A stretch of 64,000 bases of DNA, from the NCBI RefSeq assembly GCF_028583545.1, contig NZ_CP087106.1, forward strand, positions 496,001 through 560,000, read 5' to 3'. Positions 51,848-63,851 of this stretch are shown piece after piece. The notes beneath the pieces were generated by a model. That model worked only from the letters and a program-made list of their open reading frames with translations. It ran no database searches and was not told the origin of the DNA. The first letter of the stretch is position 1. Each line of letters begins with the position of its first letter. Made by a program: the position numbers and the translations under genes. The DNA comes from Methylobacterium sp. NMS14P. Lineage in GTDB: Bacteria > Pseudomonadota > Alphaproteobacteria > Rhizobiales > Beijerinckiaceae.

Positions 51848-52267
51848 ATGGCTAAGGAAGAGGTCCGGCAGGACACGCGCGTCTCGATCCGCACCCCCCG
51901 GGCGCGGGTGCGCGGCCTCGGCGTCTCCCATCACGGTGCCGGCCACTGGTGGCTGCAGCGGCTCACCGCCGTCGGCAACGTCGTGCTCATGCTGAGTTTC
52001 GTGGTGATCATCGCCAAGATGGCGGGCCGCGGCTACCCGGAGGCGCGGCTCCTCGTCGCGACCCCCCTGGTCTCGATCCTCCTGATCCTGGCGCTGCTGT
52101 CGGTGACGGTCCACATGCGCCTCGGCATGCAGGTGATCATCGAGGACTACGTGCACGCGCCGGCGACGAAGATCGCGGCGGTGTTCGCCAACAACGCCTA
52201 CGCGGTCGTCGTGGCCGTCGCCTGCCTCTACGCGGTCCTGCGCATCGGCTTCGGACAGCCGGCCTGA
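51848..52267 (+). CDS. sdhD: Succinate dehydrogenase membrane anchor subunit
   Basis: 139 aa with three membrane helices. Typical start [31 protein letters not shown], then [31 protein letters not shown], in which [13 protein letters not shown] is the heme- and quinone-site region of SdhD. It anchors SdhAB to the inner membrane with SdhC. Confidence 0.95.
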   Translation: MAKEEVRQDTRVSIRTPRARVRGLGVSHHGAGHWWLQRLTAVGNVVLMLSFVVIIAKMAGRGYPEARLLVATPLVSILLILALLSVTVHMRLGMQVIIEDYVHAPATKIAAVFANNAYAVVVAVACLYAVLRIGFGQPA

Positions 52268-52298
52268 CCCCGCCAACATCGATCTCGAGGAGCCGAAC

Positions 52299-54116
52299 AT
52301 GGCCGCCAACGGCACCAACGGCAGCGGGCCTGCCTACACCATCCACGATCACGCCTTCGACGTCGTGATCGTCGGCGCGGGTGGCGCGGGCCTGCGCGCC
52401 ACGGTGGGCTGCTCCGAGGCGGGCCTGCGCACCGCCTGCATCACCAAGGTGTTCCCGACCCGCTCGCACACGGTCGCGGCGCAGGGCGGCATCTCGGCGT
52501 CCCTCGGCAACATGGGCCCGGACGACTGGCGCTGGCACATGTACGACACCGTGAAGGGGTCGGACTGGCTCGGTGACCAGGACGCGATCGAGTACCTCGT
52601 GCGCAACGCGCCCGCCGCCGTCTACGAACTGGAGCACTGGGGCGTGCCGTTCTCCCGCACGGAGGAGGGCAAGATCTACCAGCGCCCGTTCGGCGGCATG
52701 ACCACCGATTACGGCAAGGGCACCGCCCAGCGCACCTGCGCGGCGGCCGACCGGACCGGCCACGCCATGCTGCACACCCTCTACGGGCAGGCGGTGAAGA
52801 ACCAGACCGACTTCTTCATCGAGTACTTCGCCCTCGACCTGATCATGGACGACGAGGGCCGCTGCCGCGGCGTCATCGCCCTCGATCAGGCCACCGGCGA
52901 GATCCATCGCTTCCGCGCCCAGATGACCATCCTGGCGACCGGCGGCTACGGCCGCGCCTACTTCTCGGCGACCTCCGCCCATACCTGCACGGGCGACGGC
53001 AACGCCATGGTGCTGCGCGCCGGCCTGCCGCTGCAGGACATGGAGTTCGTGCAGTTCCACCCGACCGGTATCTACGGCGCGGGCTGCCTGATCACGGAAG
53101 GCTCCCGCGGCGAGGGCGGCTACCTCACCAACTCCGAGGGCGAGCGCTTCATGGAGCGCTACGCGCCGTCGGCGAAGGACCTCGCCTCGCGCGACGTGGT
53201 CTCGCGCTCCATGACCATGGAGATCCGCGACGGCCGCGGCGTCGGCAAGAACAAGGACCACATCTACCTGCACCTCGACCACCTGGACCCGAAGATCCTG
53301 CACGAGCGCCTGCCGGGCATCTCGGAATCGGCGCGGATCTTCGCGGGCGTCGACGTGACCAAGGAGCCGATCCCGGTCATCCCGACCGTCCACTACAACA
53401 TGGGCGGCATTCCCACGAACTATCACGGCGAGGTGCTGACCCTGCGTGACGGCAACCCCGACACGGTGGTTCCGGGCCTGATGGCGATCGGCGAGGCGGC
53501 CTGCGTCTCCGTCCACGGCGCCAACCGCCTGGGCTCGAACTCGCTGATCGACCTCGTGGTCTTCGGCCGCGCCGCCGGCAAGCGCTGCGCCGAGATCGTC
53601 GAGCCGAACGGACGGGCCATGGAGTTGCCGAAGGGCGCGACCGACAAGGCCCTCGAGCGCCTCGACCGGTTCCGCTACGCCAACGGCTCGACGCCCACCG
53701 CGGAGCTCCGCGCCGAGATGCAGAAGACGATGCAGAACAACTGCGCCGTGTTCCGCACCGGCGAGGTGCTGGAGGAGGGCAAGGGCCTAATCCACAAGGT
53801 CTGGAACGCCGCCGCCGACGTGAAGGTCACCGACCGGTCGCTGGTCTGGAACACCGACCTCTTGGAGACCCTGGAGTTCGACAACCTGATCGGCCAGGCG
53901 GTGGTGACGATGGAATCGGCCGCCAACCGCACGGAATCGCGCGGCGCCCACGCGCGCGAGGACTTCCCGGACCGCGACGACAAGGACTGGATGAAGCACA
54001 CCCTGTCCTGGCTCGACGAGGGCCGGCATCAGGTGAACATCGATTACCGGCCGGTCCACACCTACACGATGTCGAACGAGATCCAGTACATCGAGCCGAA
54101 GGCGCGCGTGTACTGA
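52299..54116 (+). CDS. sdhA: Succinate dehydrogenase flavoprotein subunit
   Basis: 605 aa, full-length. FAD-binding GAGGAG near residue 27, the covalent-flavin His in [18 protein letters not shown], active-site stretches [22 protein letters not shown] and [15 protein letters not shown], and [18 protein letters not shown]. Oxidises succinate to fumarate in the TCA cycle and passes electrons to SdhB. Confidence 0.98.
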   Translation: MAANGTNGSGPAYTIHDHAFDVVIVGAGGAGLRATVGCSEAGLRTACITKVFPTRSHTVAAQGGISASLGNMGPDDWRWHMYDTVKGSDWLGDQDAIEYLVRNAPAAVYELEHWGVPFSRTEEGKIYQRPFGGMTTDYGKGTAQRTCAAADRTGHAMLHTLYGQAVKNQTDFFIEYFALDLIMDDEGRCRGVIALDQATGEIHRFRAQMTILATGGYGRAYFSATSAHTCTGDGNAMVLRAGLPLQDMEFVQFHPTGIYGAGCLITEGSRGEGGYLTNSEGERFMERYAPSAKDLASRDVVSRSMTMEIRDGRGVGKNKDHIYLHLDHLDPKILHERLPGISESARIFAGVDVTKEPIPVIPTVHYNMGGIPTNYHGEVLTLRDGNPDTVVPGLMAIGEAACVSVHGANRLGSNSLIDLVVFGRAAGKRCAEIVEPNGRAMELPKGATDKALERLDRFRYANGSTPTAELRAEMQKTMQNNCAVFRTGEVLEEGKGLIHKVWNAAADVKVTDRSLVWNTDLLETLEFDNLIGQAVVTMESAANRTESRGAHAREDFPDRDDKDWMKHTLSWLDEGRHQVNIDYRPVHTYTMSNEIQYIEPKARVY

Positions 54117-54201
54117 TCCTCAACTCTGCACCACGACTGCGGCGGCGGGGCCTCGCTCCTCCGCCCGCCGCGTCCTGCTCTAGCGGAAGCCGTCGAGAAC
54201 C

Positions 54202-55026
54202 ATGGCTCAGTTCAACCTTCCGAAGAACTCTCAGATCACGCAGGGCAAGTCCTGGCCGGCCCCGCCCGGCGCCAGGAACCTGCAGACCTTCAAGATCTAC
54301 CGCTGGAACCCGGATGACGGGGCCAATCCGCGGATCGACACCTATCAGGTCGACCGCGAGGATTGCGGCCCGATGGTCCTCGACGCGCTGCTGTGGATCA
54401 AGAACAGGGTCGATTCGACGCTGGTCTTCCGCCGCTCCTGCCGCGAGGGCATCTGCGGCTCCTGCGCGATGAACATCGAGGGGCAGAACGCGCTCGCCTG
54501 CACGATGGGCATCGACGAGTGCAAGAGCCCCGACAACGCCCTGCCGGTCATGACCCGCAAGGACAAGGACGGGGCAATCCGGATCTACCCGCTGCCGCAC
54601 ATGCCGGTCCTGAAGGACCTCGTGCCGGACCTGACGAACTTCTACGCCCAGCACGCCGCGATCGAGCCCTGGCTCCAGACCGAGACGCCCGCCCCCGAGA
54701 AGGAGTGGCGCCAGACCCCGGAGGACCGCACCCGCCTCGACGGCCTGTACGAGTGCATCCTGTGCGCGTGCTGCACCACGTCGTGCCCGAGCTACTGGTG
54801 GAACGGCGACAAGTTCCTTGGCCCGGCGGCCCTGCTCCAGGCCTATCGCTGGCTGATCGACTCGCGCGACGAGAACACCGGCCACCGCCTCGACGGGCTG
54901 CACGACCCGTTCCGGCTGTATCGTTGCCACACGATCATGAACTGCGCCAATACCTGCCCGAAGAGCCTGAACCCGGCGAAAGCCATCGCCGAGATCAAGA
55001 AGATGATGGTCGAGCGCACGCTCTGA
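54202..55026 (+). CDS. sdhB: Succinate dehydrogenase iron-sulfur subunit
   Basis: 274 aa. The [2Fe-2S] domain has [25 protein letters not shown]; the C-terminal domain holds [17 protein letters not shown] and [18 protein letters not shown] for [4Fe-4S] and [3Fe-4S] clusters. Transfers electrons from SdhA to the quinone site. Last gene of the operon, followed by a stem-loop. Confidence 0.98.
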   Translation: MAQFNLPKNSQITQGKSWPAPPGARNLQTFKIYRWNPDDGANPRIDTYQVDREDCGPMVLDALLWIKNRVDSTLVFRRSCREGICGSCAMNIEGQNALACTMGIDECKSPDNALPVMTRKDKDGAIRIYPLPHMPVLKDLVPDLTNFYAQHAAIEPWLQTETPAPEKEWRQTPEDRTRLDGLYECILCACCTTSCPSYWWNGDKFLGPAALLQAYRWLIDSRDENTGHRLDGLHDPFRLYRCHTIMNCANTCPKSLNPAKAIAEIKKMMVERTL

Positions 55027-55076
55027 TTGCAAAGTCCTGCCGAGCATGAGGCCTGAGGGCCACACTCGTCCGAAAA

Positions 55077-55103
55077 GGCCGGCTCTCCGCAGCGGAGTCG
55101 GCC
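55077..55103 (+). terminator. Stem-loop after sdhB
   Basis: Near-perfect inverted repeat in which GGCCGGCTCTCCGC pairs back on GCGGAGTCGGCC (one wobble and one extra base). No T-run, so termination efficiency is doubtful. Confidence 0.45.
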
Positions 55104-55196
55104 CGGGCTGAGGGCGCTGCCTTGCGGTCAGCGCAATTGGCACGGAGTCAGGGTCGAAGCGCCTCCGCGCCCTCAATCCTGACCCGAAGTGGACCG

Positions 55197-55784
55197 ATGC
55201 TGCGCCCGAGCCTGACGACGTTCGCCGTTCTCTGTCTGGGTGCCAGTCTCGGCGCCTGCGCCTCGAGCCGCCTCGACGGGCCGCGCACCCGGGGTCCGTC
55301 GCCTCAGGCATCCCTCGACGCCGTGCCGGCCATGCCGTCGGGCACCGTGACGGCGGCTCCGCTGGCGCCGCCGCCCGGCGTCGCGGCGAGCCCCGACGCG
55401 CCGCCCCCGCCCGGCGCCCAGGCGGCCGCGCCGCCGCCCGGCGGTCCGACCGTGATCGCCGAGCCGGTCGCCCCCCCTGCGCCGCCGCCGCCGGTCGCCA
55501 CCGGCGGCCGCTCCTCGGTGGTCGGAAGCTGGGATGCCCGGGACGCCACGGGAGCGAACTGCAAGGTCACGCTCTCGAGCACCCCGGCCCTCGACCTGTA
55601 CCGGGCGACGGCCGCGGGCTGCACCAACAAGGATCTCGCGCGGGTCTCGGCCTGGGACTTCCGCGACGGCGAGGTCTACCTCTACCAGCCGGGCGGCTCG
55701 GTGGCGGCGCGGCTGCGCCAGGGCGGCGGCGGCCTGGAAGGCGCCCTGACCAAGTCCGGCGCGGCCCTCGCCCTGAACCGCTGA
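55197..55784 (+). CDS. Lipoprotein with AprI/Inh-type domain
   Basis: 195 aa from ATG 55197: lipobox in LCLGASLGACASSRL, a Pro/Ala-rich linker (about residues 35-105), then a small beta domain, SSVVGSWDARDATGANCKVTL, AAGCTNKDLARVSAWDF and GALTKSGAALALNR. The pair of Cys and the WDARD start resemble Inh/AprI protease inhibitors, found in many alphaproteobacterial outer-membrane lipoproteins. Confidence 0.78.
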   Translation: MLRPSLTTFAVLCLGASLGACASSRLDGPRTRGPSPQASLDAVPAMPSGTVTAAPLAPPPGVAASPDAPPPPGAQAAAPPPGGPTVIAEPVAPPAPPPPVATGGRSSVVGSWDARDATGANCKVTLSSTPALDLYRATAAGCTNKDLARVSAWDFRDGEVYLYQPGGSVAARLRQGGGGLEGALTKSGAALALNR

Positions 55785-55872
55785 GGCCGGGCGGCGCGAC
55801 CACGCCGCGCGGTTGGCACCGGGCGGGAGGCGCTTACATGAGGGGCTCCCGCCGCGTCACGCCCCCGTAAAC

Positions 55873-57738
55873 ATGTTCCTCGATTGGCTTGAACGCCGCG
55901 TCGATCCCTTCGCGCCCTTCGACGAGGCGCGGATGCCGCCGCGGTCGGTTCTCGGCTTCGCCTGGTTCTACCTGCGTCCGATCCGCGCTGCCCTGGCGGC
56001 GCTGTTCGGCATCGCGGTGATCGCCGGCACGGTCGAGGCCTCCCTCTACCTCGTGATGCGCTGGTTCATCGACCTGCTCGGCTCGGCCGACCGGGCGACG
56101 GTGCTGTCGGACCACGCGGTCGAGCTCGGGCTGGTGGTCCTGCTGATCGCCGTGGTGCGACCGCTGTCGATCTGGGCCCACGAGGTGCTGTCGAACCAGC
56201 TCGTCGTGCCGCAATCGACCAGCCAGATCCGCTGGCGGGCGCATCTCTACACCCTCGGGCACGCGCTCTCGTACTTCCAGGGCGACTTCTCGGGTCGTCT
56301 GGCCAACCGCGTCGTCCAGGTGGGCCCGGCGGTGCGGGAACTCGCGGTCGTCTTCATCGACACGCTGCTGTACGTGGCGATCTACGCGATCACCGCGGTC
56401 GGGCTGTTCAGCGCGATCTCGCCGTGGCTCGCCGTCCCGGTGCTGCTCTGGATCGCCGCCTACGCGGCCCTGACCGCGTGGTTCGTGCCCCGGGCCCGGG
56501 TGCGTTCGCACAAGACCGCCGACACCCGTTCGACGCTCATCGGCCGCATCGTCGACAGCTACACCAACATCCTGACGGTGAAGCTCTTCGCCCGCGACCG
56601 CGAGGAGCGGGCGGCGGTGCAGGACGCCGTGGAGGTCCACACCACCGCCTATCTCCACCAGTTCCGGCTGGTGAGCCTGACCACGAGCCTCCTCGGACTG
56701 CTCAACAGCGCGCTGCTGATCGCGACCGGCGCCGCCTGCCTGGTCCTGTGGCGCGACGGCGGCATGACCACCGGCGAGGCGTCGGCGGGGCTCGCCCTGG
56801 TCCTGCGCCTCATCGCCATGTCGGGCTGGGTCATGCAAACCGTGCGTGGCGTCTTCGAGAACGTCGGCGTGGTCCAGGAGAGCATGCAGACGATGGCCCG
56901 GCCGCACGCCCTGGTTGACGCGCCGGACGCGCGGACGCTCGCCGTCACCGGCGGCGAGATCCGGTTCGAGGAGGTCGGCTTCCACTACGGGCGCGGCGAC
57001 GCCACCGTCATTGAGGATTTCTCCCTGACGATCCGCCCGGGCGAGAAGGTCGGGCTGGTCGGCGTCAGCGGCGCGGGCAAGTCGACCCTGGCGGGCCTGC
57101 TCCTGCGGCTCTACGACGTGGAGAGCGGGCGCATCCTGGTGGACGGCCAAGACATCGCGACGGTGACCCAGCAATCCCTGCGCGAGGCCATCGCGATGGT
57201 CAGCCAGGACACGTCCCTGCTGCACCGCTCCATCCGCGACAACATCGCCTACGGTCGCCCCGGCGCCACCCAGGCGGAGATCGAGCGGGCCGCGCGGCTC
57301 GCGCACGCGGACGCGTTCATCGCCGATCTCGTCGACCACAAGGGGCGGAGGGGCTACGACGCCCAAGTGGGTGAGCGCGGCGTCAAGTTGTCCGGCGGGC
57401 AGCGCCAGCGCATCGCCATCGCCCGGGTCATGCTGAAGGACGCGCCGATCCTCATCCTCGACGAGGCGACCTCGGCCCTCGACAGCCAGGTCGAGGCGGC
57501 GATCCAGGAATCGCTCGACACGCTGATGGCCGGCAAGACCGTGCTGGCCATCGCGCACCGCCTGTCGACCATCGCGGCCCTCGACCGGCTGGTCGTGATC
57601 GACCGCGGCCGGATCATCGAGGAGGGGACGCATGCCGAGCTGGTCGCCGCAGGCGGCGTCTACGCCGGCCTGTGGGCGCGCCAGTCGGGCGGTTTCCTCG
57701 ACGACGGGACGGCGCGGTACGACAGCGCGGTCGCCTGA
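55873..57738 (+). CDS. ABC exporter, fused permease and ATPase
   Basis: 621 aa from ATG 55873. The N-terminal half holds six membrane helices (ABC type IV exporter fold). The C-terminal ATPase has Walker A VGVSGAGKSTLAG, the Q-loop at AMVSQDTSLLHRSIRDNI, signature VKLSGGQRQRIAIARV, Walker B LILDEATSALDSQ and the H-loop in LAIAHRLSTI. Works as a homodimer or heterodimer; the substrate is unknown. Confidence 0.93.
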   Translation: MFLDWLERRVDPFAPFDEARMPPRSVLGFAWFYLRPIRAALAALFGIAVIAGTVEASLYLVMRWFIDLLGSADRATVLSDHAVELGLVVLLIAVVRPLSIWAHEVLSNQLVVPQSTSQIRWRAHLYTLGHALSYFQGDFSGRLANRVVQVGPAVRELAVVFIDTLLYVAIYAITAVGLFSAISPWLAVPVLLWIAAYAALTAWFVPRARVRSHKTADTRSTLIGRIVDSYTNILTVKLFARDREERAAVQDAVEVHTTAYLHQFRLVSLTTSLLGLLNSALLIATGAACLVLWRDGGMTTGEASAGLALVLRLIAMSGWVMQTVRGVFENVGVVQESMQTMARPHALVDAPDARTLAVTGGEIRFEEVGFHYGRGDATVIEDFSLTIRPGEKVGLVGVSGAGKSTLAGLLLRLYDVESGRILVDGQDIATVTQQSLREAIAMVSQDTSLLHRSIRDNIAYGRPGATQAEIERAARLAHADAFIADLVDHKGRRGYDAQVGERGVKLSGGQRQRIAIARVMLKDAPILILDEATSALDSQVEAAIQESLDTLMAGKTVLAIAHRLSTIAALDRLVVIDRGRIIEEGTHAELVAAGGVYAGLWARQSGGFLDDGTARYDSAVA

Positions 57739-57920
57739 GCGGCGGCGCAGCGCGATTGCCGGCAACATAGCACTACGATCGAGGGGCGACCTTATCGCTG
57801 CGCCGCACACTGCGGCTTGACTCAGGGGCGGCAGACGGTCTCATTGCTCAGATTAGAACCATAATGCTTTGTTCCCAGACCGAGCTGGGACGAGGGCACC
57901 TGCGGCCCTGACGCCGACGC

Positions 57921-58505
57921 ATGGAGTTCCGAACCTTGGCGAACACATCAGCCGCCGCTCCCGCGGTCTCTGGTCATGAGGGCAGCCGCCGTGACTTCCT
58001 GTTCCTGGCGACCGGCGCCGGGCTGGCGGTCGGGGCAGGGGCCGTCGTCTGGCCGCTGATCTCTTCCATGGCGCCAGACGCCGACACGATCGCCGCCGGC
58101 GCGCCGATCGAGGTCGACCTCACGCCGATCCAGGACGGTCAGATCGTCAATGTCTTCTGGCGCGGCAAGCTGATCTTCGTGCGCAAGCTGACCGCCAAGG
58201 AAGTGACCGACATGAAGGCGGTCCCGCTCTCGGCGATGATCGACCCGGCCGCCTTCCCGACGCGGGTCAAGAGCGGCCACGATCAGTGGCTGATCGTCTA
58301 CGGCAACTGCACGCATCTGGGCTGCGTGCCGATCGGCCACCAGGGCAATTTCGAGGGCTGGGCCTGCCCGTGCCACGGCTCGCAATTCGACGCGGTGGGT
58401 CGCGTGCGCCACGGACCGGCGCCCATCAACCTGCCGATCCCGCCCTACGCCTTCGAGACGGATTCCAAGATCCGGATCGGCGAGGGCGGCAAGGAAGCGG
58501 CCTGA
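57921..58505 (+). CDS. petA: Ubiquinol-cytochrome c reductase Rieske iron-sulfur subunit
   Basis: 194 aa (the exact start may be a TTG five codons later). A Tat-type N-terminus ([23 protein letters not shown]) anchors the protein. The [2Fe-2S] ligands are in [15 protein letters not shown] and [21 protein letters not shown]. First gene of petABC, 13 bases before petB. Carries electrons from ubiquinol to cytochrome c1 at the P side of the inner membrane. Confidence 0.97.
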   Translation: MEFRTLANTSAAAPAVSGHEGSRRDFLFLATGAGLAVGAGAVVWPLISSMAPDADTIAAGAPIEVDLTPIQDGQIVNVFWRGKLIFVRKLTAKEVTDMKAVPLSAMIDPAAFPTRVKSGHDQWLIVYGNCTHLGCVPIGHQGNFEGWACPCHGSQFDAVGRVRHGPAPINLPIPPYAFETDSKIRIGEGGKEAA

Positions 58506-58518
58506 GGAGGACGGAAGC

Positions 58519-59805
58519 ATGAGCGCAACGGCCAGCACCTACGTCCCCAAGAGCCGCGTGGCCAAATGGTTCGAGGCGCGCCTGCCCATCGTCGGGCTGG
58601 TGCACTCCTCGTTCGTGGCCTTTCCGGTCCCCCGGAACCTCAACTATTTCTGGACCTTCGGGGCGATCCTGATCGCCTTCCTGGGCATCCAGATCGTCAC
58701 CGGCGTCTGGCTGGCGATGCACTACGAGCCCTCGGCGACGGGTGCCTTCAACTCCGTCGAGAAGATCATGCGCGACGTGAACTACGGCTGGCTGCTGCGC
58801 TACGCGCACGCCAACGGCGCGTCGATGTTCTTCGTCGCCGTGTACCTGCACATGTTCCGCAACCTCTATTACGGGTCGTACAAGGCGCCGCGCGAGGTGC
58901 TCTACATCCTCGGCGTCGTGATTTACCTGCTGATGATGGCGACCGCGTTCCTCGGCTACACGCTGCCCTGGGGCCAGATGAGCTTCTGGGGCGCCACCGT
59001 CATCACCAACATCCTGGCGGCGATCCCGGTGGTCGGCGACACGATCCAGACTCTGCTCTGGGGCGGCTACTCGGTGGGCAACCCGACCGTGAACCGCTTC
59101 TTCTCGCTGCACTACCTGCTGCCGTGGATGATCGCCGGCGTCGTCGTGCTGCACGTCTGGGCGCTGCACGTCACCGGCCAGAACAACCCGGTCGGCATCC
59201 CGATCAAGTCGGGCAAGGACGCGGTGCCGTTCACGCCCTACGCGACGATCAAGGACGTGTTCGCCGTCTGCGTATTCATGATCCTGTTCTCCTGGTTCCT
59301 GTTCTACCAGCCGAACTATCTCGGCCACGCCGACAACTACATCCAGGCCAATCCGGCGGTGACGCCCGCCCACATCGTGCCGGAATGGTACTTCCTGCCG
59401 TTCTACGCGATCCTGCGCGCGGTCCCGAGCAAGCTCGGCGGCGTGATCCTGATGTTCTCGGCGGTGGTCATCCTGGCCTTCGCGCCGTGGCTCGACACGT
59501 CGCGGATCCGCTCGTGCAACTACCGGCCGCTCTACCGGCAGTTCTTCTGGGTCTTCGTCGGCGCCACCCTGCTCCTCGGCTGGCTCGGCTCCCAGCCCCC
59601 GGAAGGCGGCTACGTGCTCGCCGCGCAGGTCTGCACCGCCTACTACTTCGCGCACTTCCTGATCGTCATGCCGCTCTGCGGCCTGTTCGAGACGCCGAAG
59701 AAGCTGCCGGGCTCGATCCTCGAGAGCGTGACCGGGCCGGGCAAGCAGGTGAGCGGGTCCGGCATGCCGGCCGGCGCCGCCGCCGCTCCGACCACCAAAG
59801 GCTGA
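58519..59805 (+). CDS. petB: Cytochrome b of the bc1 complex
   Basis: 428 aa with about eight helices. [55 protein letters not shown] and [21 protein letters not shown] are conserved; heme-ligand His pairs fall in helices 2 and 4 (the latter [12 protein letters not shown]). The Qo-site Pro-Glu-Trp-Tyr is present as [13 protein letters not shown]. Confidence 0.98.
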   Translation: MSATASTYVPKSRVAKWFEARLPIVGLVHSSFVAFPVPRNLNYFWTFGAILIAFLGIQIVTGVWLAMHYEPSATGAFNSVEKIMRDVNYGWLLRYAHANGASMFFVAVYLHMFRNLYYGSYKAPREVLYILGVVIYLLMMATAFLGYTLPWGQMSFWGATVITNILAAIPVVGDTIQTLLWGGYSVGNPTVNRFFSLHYLLPWMIAGVVVLHVWALHVTGQNNPVGIPIKSGKDAVPFTPYATIKDVFAVCVFMILFSWFLFYQPNYLGHADNYIQANPAVTPAHIVPEWYFLPFYAILRAVPSKLGGVILMFSAVVILAFAPWLDTSRIRSCNYRPLYRQFFWVFVGATLLLGWLGSQPPEGGYVLAAQVCTAYYFAHFLIVMPLCGLFETPKKLPGSILESVTGPGKQVSGSGMPAGAAAAPTTKG

Positions 59806-59823
59806 CGGGCCGACGACAGGACC

Positions 59824-60735
59824 ATGATCATGACCCGCGTCCTCTCGACGACCGCCGCGGCCGCCCTGGCGGCCCTCCTGATCGGCGCCGTGCCGGTCTC
59901 CGCCCAGGAAGGGCACGGCGGGCCGATCCCGGCCCGCGTCAACTGGAGCTTCGCCGGCGTGTTCGGCCGCTTCGACACCGCGCAGCTGCAGCGCGGCTTC
60001 CAGGTCTACAAGGAGGTCTGCTCCGCCTGCCACTCGATGAAGCTGGTCTCCTTCCGCAACCTCGCGCAGGAGGGCGGGCCGCACTTCTCCGCCGGGCAGG
60101 TCAAGGCGCTGGCCGCGACCTACCAGGTCAAGGACGGGCCGAACGACGCCGGCGACATGTTCGAACGGCCGGGCCGGCCGGCCGACACCTTCCCGCCGCC
60201 CTTCCCGAACGACCAGGCGGCGGCCGCGGCCAACGGCGGCAAGGCGCCGCCGGACTTCTCGGTGATCGCCAAGGCGCGTACCTTCTCCCGCGGCTCGCTC
60301 TACTTCCTGACCGACTGGCTGCCGCTCGTCGGCTACTCGGAGCAGGGACCGGACTACATCCACGCCCTGATCAACGGCTACGAGGATCCGCCTAAGGACT
60401 TCGCGCTGCCGGAGGGCGGCCACTACAACAAGTACTACCCCGGCCACATCATCGCGATGCCGACGCCGATCACCGACGGGCAGGTCTCCTACCCGAAGAA
60501 CGATCAGGGCCAGCCGGTCGTGCCCGAGACGGTCGACCAGTACGGCAAGGACGTCTCGGCTTTCCTGATGTGGGCGGCCGAGCCGCACATGATGGACCGC
60601 AAGGCCCTGGGCTTCCGGGTGATCCTGTTCCTGATCATCCTGTCGGGCCTGCTCTACTACGTGAAGAAGAAGATCTGGGCGGATGTCGGCGGCGAGGTCC
60701 ACGGCCTCCAGCCGGAGCTGCACAAGACCTACTGA
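59824..60735 (+). CDS. petC: Cytochrome c1 of the bc1 complex
   Basis: 303 aa with a signal peptide (LSTTAAAALAALLIGAVPVSA). Heme-binding VCSACHSMKLVSFRNLA, the PPFPNDQAAAAANGGKAPPDFSVIAKAR stretch, the axial Met region EGGHYNKYYPGHIIAMP, and a C-terminal membrane anchor (ALGFRVILFLIILSGLLYYV KKKIW). Last gene of the operon before a strong terminator. Confidence 0.98.
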   Translation: MIMTRVLSTTAAAALAALLIGAVPVSAQEGHGGPIPARVNWSFAGVFGRFDTAQLQRGFQVYKEVCSACHSMKLVSFRNLAQEGGPHFSAGQVKALAATYQVKDGPNDAGDMFERPGRPADTFPPPFPNDQAAAAANGGKAPPDFSVIAKARTFSRGSLYFLTDWLPLVGYSEQGPDYIHALINGYEDPPKDFALPEGGHYNKYYPGHIIAMPTPITDGQVSYPKNDQGQPVVPETVDQYGKDVSAFLMWAAEPHMMDRKALGFRVILFLIILSGLLYYVKKKIWADVGGEVHGLQPELHKTY

Positions 60736-60761
60736 GGCGGGCCGGATCGGTTCGCCGTTCG

Positions 60762-60793
60762 GATGGGCCTCCCTCGGGAGGCCCATCTTTTTT
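60762..60793 (+). terminator. Rho-independent terminator of petABC
   Basis: Perfect 12-bp arms GATGGGCCTCCC and GGGAGGCCCATC, loop TC, followed by six T residues (60788-60793). Confidence 0.92.
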
Positions 60794-60864
60794 CTGGCCG
60801 GCTCTCCATGCTACCGCTCGCCCGCCGCGACGGTCCTCCGTCCGTCAGCGCCCGTCCCCTGCAC

Positions 60865-60982
60865 CACCTCATCCTGAGGTGACCGCGTCAGCGGGCCTCG
60901 GAGCAGGGCTCCAGGGATCAGAGCGGCTCTTGGAGGGTTCCTTCGAGCCCTCTGCATGGCTCCGGCACCTCGGGATGAGGTG
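60865..60982. repeat. REP/palindromic intergenic element with CACCTC...GAGGTG ends
   Basis: The left end carries the palindrome CACCTCATCCTGAGGTG (60865-60881), the right end CACCTCGGGATGAGGTG (60966-60982), and the middle has CGCGTCAGCGGGCCTCGGAG and a GAGGGTTCCTTCGAGCCCTC stem. This matches a widespread Rhizobiales intergenic repeat known to me by sequence. Confidence 0.8.
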
Positions 60983-61034
60983 CCGGGTGGGATAGGCCGC
61001 GCTGCCGAGGCGTCGCGCGTTGAGGGATTCCGGC

Positions 61035-61910
<876 letters not shown>

Positions 61911-61994
61911 TCGGCCGCCCTTTCCATTCCGCGACGAGTCCCTCTAGAAGGCGCGGGCGGCCGCGGCCGCCCCCGACGCGAAGTCCAGACCGAA

Positions 61995-62582
61995 ATGCGC
62001 AGCGCCTCTATCAGCCGGAAGACCGCGGAGACCGATATCGCGGTCACCGTCAATCTCGACGGGACCGGGAAGTCGACGATCGCCACCGGCATCGGCTTCC
62101 TCGACCACATGCTGGATCTGCTGGCGCGTCACGCCCTGTTCGACCTGGACGTGAAGGTCGACGGCGACCTGCACATCGACCAGCACCACTCGGCCGAGGA
62201 TTGCGGCATCGCCCTGGGGCAGGCCTTCGCCAAGGCGCTCGGCGACAAGCGCGGGGTCACGCGCTACGCCGACATCCACCTTCCGATGGACGAGGCGCTC
62301 ACTCGGGTCTGCGTCGACATCTCGGGACGGCCCTTCCTGGTGTTCCGCACGACGTTCCGCGTGGAGAAGATCGGGCAATTCGACACCGAGCTGGTGCGCG
62401 AGTGGTTCCAGGCCTTCGCGATGAATGCCGGCCTGACCCTCCACGTGGAGACTCTCTACGGCGACAACGCCCACCACATCGCGGAGAGCTGCTACAAGGG
62501 GCTGGCCCGCGCCTTGCGGAAGGCCGTGGCGATCGATCCGCGGGAGGAGGGGCGCGTTCCCTCCACCAAGGGCTCCCTGTAG
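61995..62582 (+). CDS. hisB: Imidazoleglycerol-phosphate dehydratase
   Basis: 195 aa. The metal-binding repeats are clear: [39 protein letters not shown], then [26 protein letters not shown]. Sixth step of histidine biosynthesis. Monofunctional, as usual in alphaproteobacteria. Starts a his group with a DUF2628 gene, hisH and hisA. Confidence 0.97.
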   Translation: MRSASISRKTAETDIAVTVNLDGTGKSTIATGIGFLDHMLDLLARHALFDLDVKVDGDLHIDQHHSAEDCGIALGQAFAKALGDKRGVTRYADIHLPMDEALTRVCVDISGRPFLVFRTTFRVEKIGQFDTELVREWFQAFAMNAGLTLHVETLYGDNAHHIAESCYKGLARALRKAVAIDPREEGRVPSTKGSL

Positions 62583-62649
62583 ACCTGTTGTCGTCGGGCG
62601 CCCCGATCGGCCACGCGGCCGTCGCGGCGCACGCTGTCGGAGTTTCGCG

Positions 62650-63135
62650 ATGCGGATGCGCAGCTACACGCTCCACCTGCCGGACGACGCGCGGCCGGGC
62701 GAGTCGGTCGGGCTCGACCGGGCTCTCCTGGTGCGGGACGGCTTCTCCTGGCCGGCCTTCGCCTTCACGGTGCTGTGGTTCCTGTTCCACCGCCTCTGGC
62801 TCGCCGCCCTGTTCGTGCTCGCCGGCCTCGTGGCGCTGGCCGCGGCCGGCATCGCCCTCGGGCTGCCGGCCGGCGCCGGCCTGATCGTGACCCTGCTGGC
62901 CGCCTGGCTGGTCGGCCTCGAAGCCTCGAGCCTGCGCCGCTGGACCCTGGCGCGGCGCGGCTGGCCGGCGCGCGACGCGGTGGTCGCCGCGACGCCCGAG
63001 GAGGCCGAGGCCCGGGCGCTGACCCGCTGGATCGAGGCGAGCCCGAGCGCGCCCCGCGCCCCGTTCCCGAGCGGTCCCAGCCGGCGGGCCGAGCCGGTGA
63101 TCGGGCTGTTCCCCGCCCAGGAAGGCGCCCGGTGA
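62650..63135 (+). CDS. DUF2628 membrane protein
   Basis: 161 aa. [45 protein letters not shown] is the DUF2628 start, followed by two to three membrane helices and a cytoplasmic C-terminal tail with Pro/Ser. In related genomes this gene commonly sits inside the his operon (recollection, not checked). No enzymatic role is known. Confidence 0.85.
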   Translation: MRMRSYTLHLPDDARPGESVGLDRALLVRDGFSWPAFAFTVLWFLFHRLWLAALFVLAGLVALAAAGIALGLPAGAGLIVTLLAAWLVGLEASSLRRWTLARRGWPARDAVVAATPEEAEARALTRWIEASPSAPRAPFPSGPSRRAEPVIGLFPAQEGAR

Positions 63136-63154
63136 GCTCCCGGGCGAGACGCGC

Positions 63155-63814
63155 ATGAGCACCGAGACCGTCGCGATCATCGATTACGGGTCGGGCAACC
63201 TCCACTCCGCCGCCAAGGCCTTCGAGCGCGCCGCCCGCGAGAGCGGGCGCGACGCGCGGATCTGCCTGACCTCGGACCCCGACGTGGTGGCCGCGGCCGA
63301 CCGCGTCGTGCTGCCCGGCGTCGGCGCGTTCGCGGATTGCCGCCGCGGGCTCGATGCCGTGCCCGGCATGGTCGAGGCGATGACGCGGGTCGCCCACGGG
63401 GCCGGCCGCCCGTTCCTCGGGATCTGCGTGGGGATGCAGCTCCTGGCGAGCCGCGGGCTCGAGTACACGACCACGCCGGGGCTCGGCTGGATCCCCGGCG
63501 ACGTCGGTCCGATCCGGCCGTCGGACCCGGCCCTCAAGGTCCCCCACATGGGCTGGAACACCCTGCGGACCGAGCGCGACCACCCGCTGCTCGCCGGCAT
63601 TCCCACCGGCGAGGACGGGCTGCACGCCTACTTCGTGCACAGCTACGCGCTGGAGGCGGAGCGCCCGGACGACGTGGTGGCGCGCGCCGAGTACGGCGGC
63701 CCGGTCACCGCCCTCGTCGCCCGCGACAACGTCGCCGGCACGCAGTTCCACCCCGAGAAGAGCCAGCGGCTGGGCCTCGCGCTCATCGCCAACTTCCTGA
63801 ACTGGCGCCCGTGA
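63155..63814 (+). CDS. hisH: Imidazole glycerol phosphate synthase glutaminase subunit
   Basis: 219 aa. [21 protein letters not shown], the class I glutaminase Cys in [14 protein letters not shown], and the His/Glu of the triad in [15 protein letters not shown]. Supplies ammonia to HisF in histidine and purine linked biosynthesis. About 37 bases before hisA. Confidence 0.97.
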   Translation: MSTETVAIIDYGSGNLHSAAKAFERAARESGRDARICLTSDPDVVAAADRVVLPGVGAFADCRRGLDAVPGMVEAMTRVAHGAGRPFLGICVGMQLLASRGLEYTTTPGLGWIPGDVGPIRPSDPALKVPHMGWNTLRTERDHPLLAGIPTGEDGLHAYFVHSYALEAERPDDVVARAEYGGPVTALVARDNVAGTQFHPEKSQRLGLALIANFLNWRP

Positions 63815-63851
63815 GCGCCGTTCGGCCCAGGCAAGAAGGACGGAAGCGCCC

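Noticed and set aside
58426..60786. 786-codon frame antisense to petB and petC
   Set aside because: Same reason; the sense strand carries intact cytochrome b and c1.
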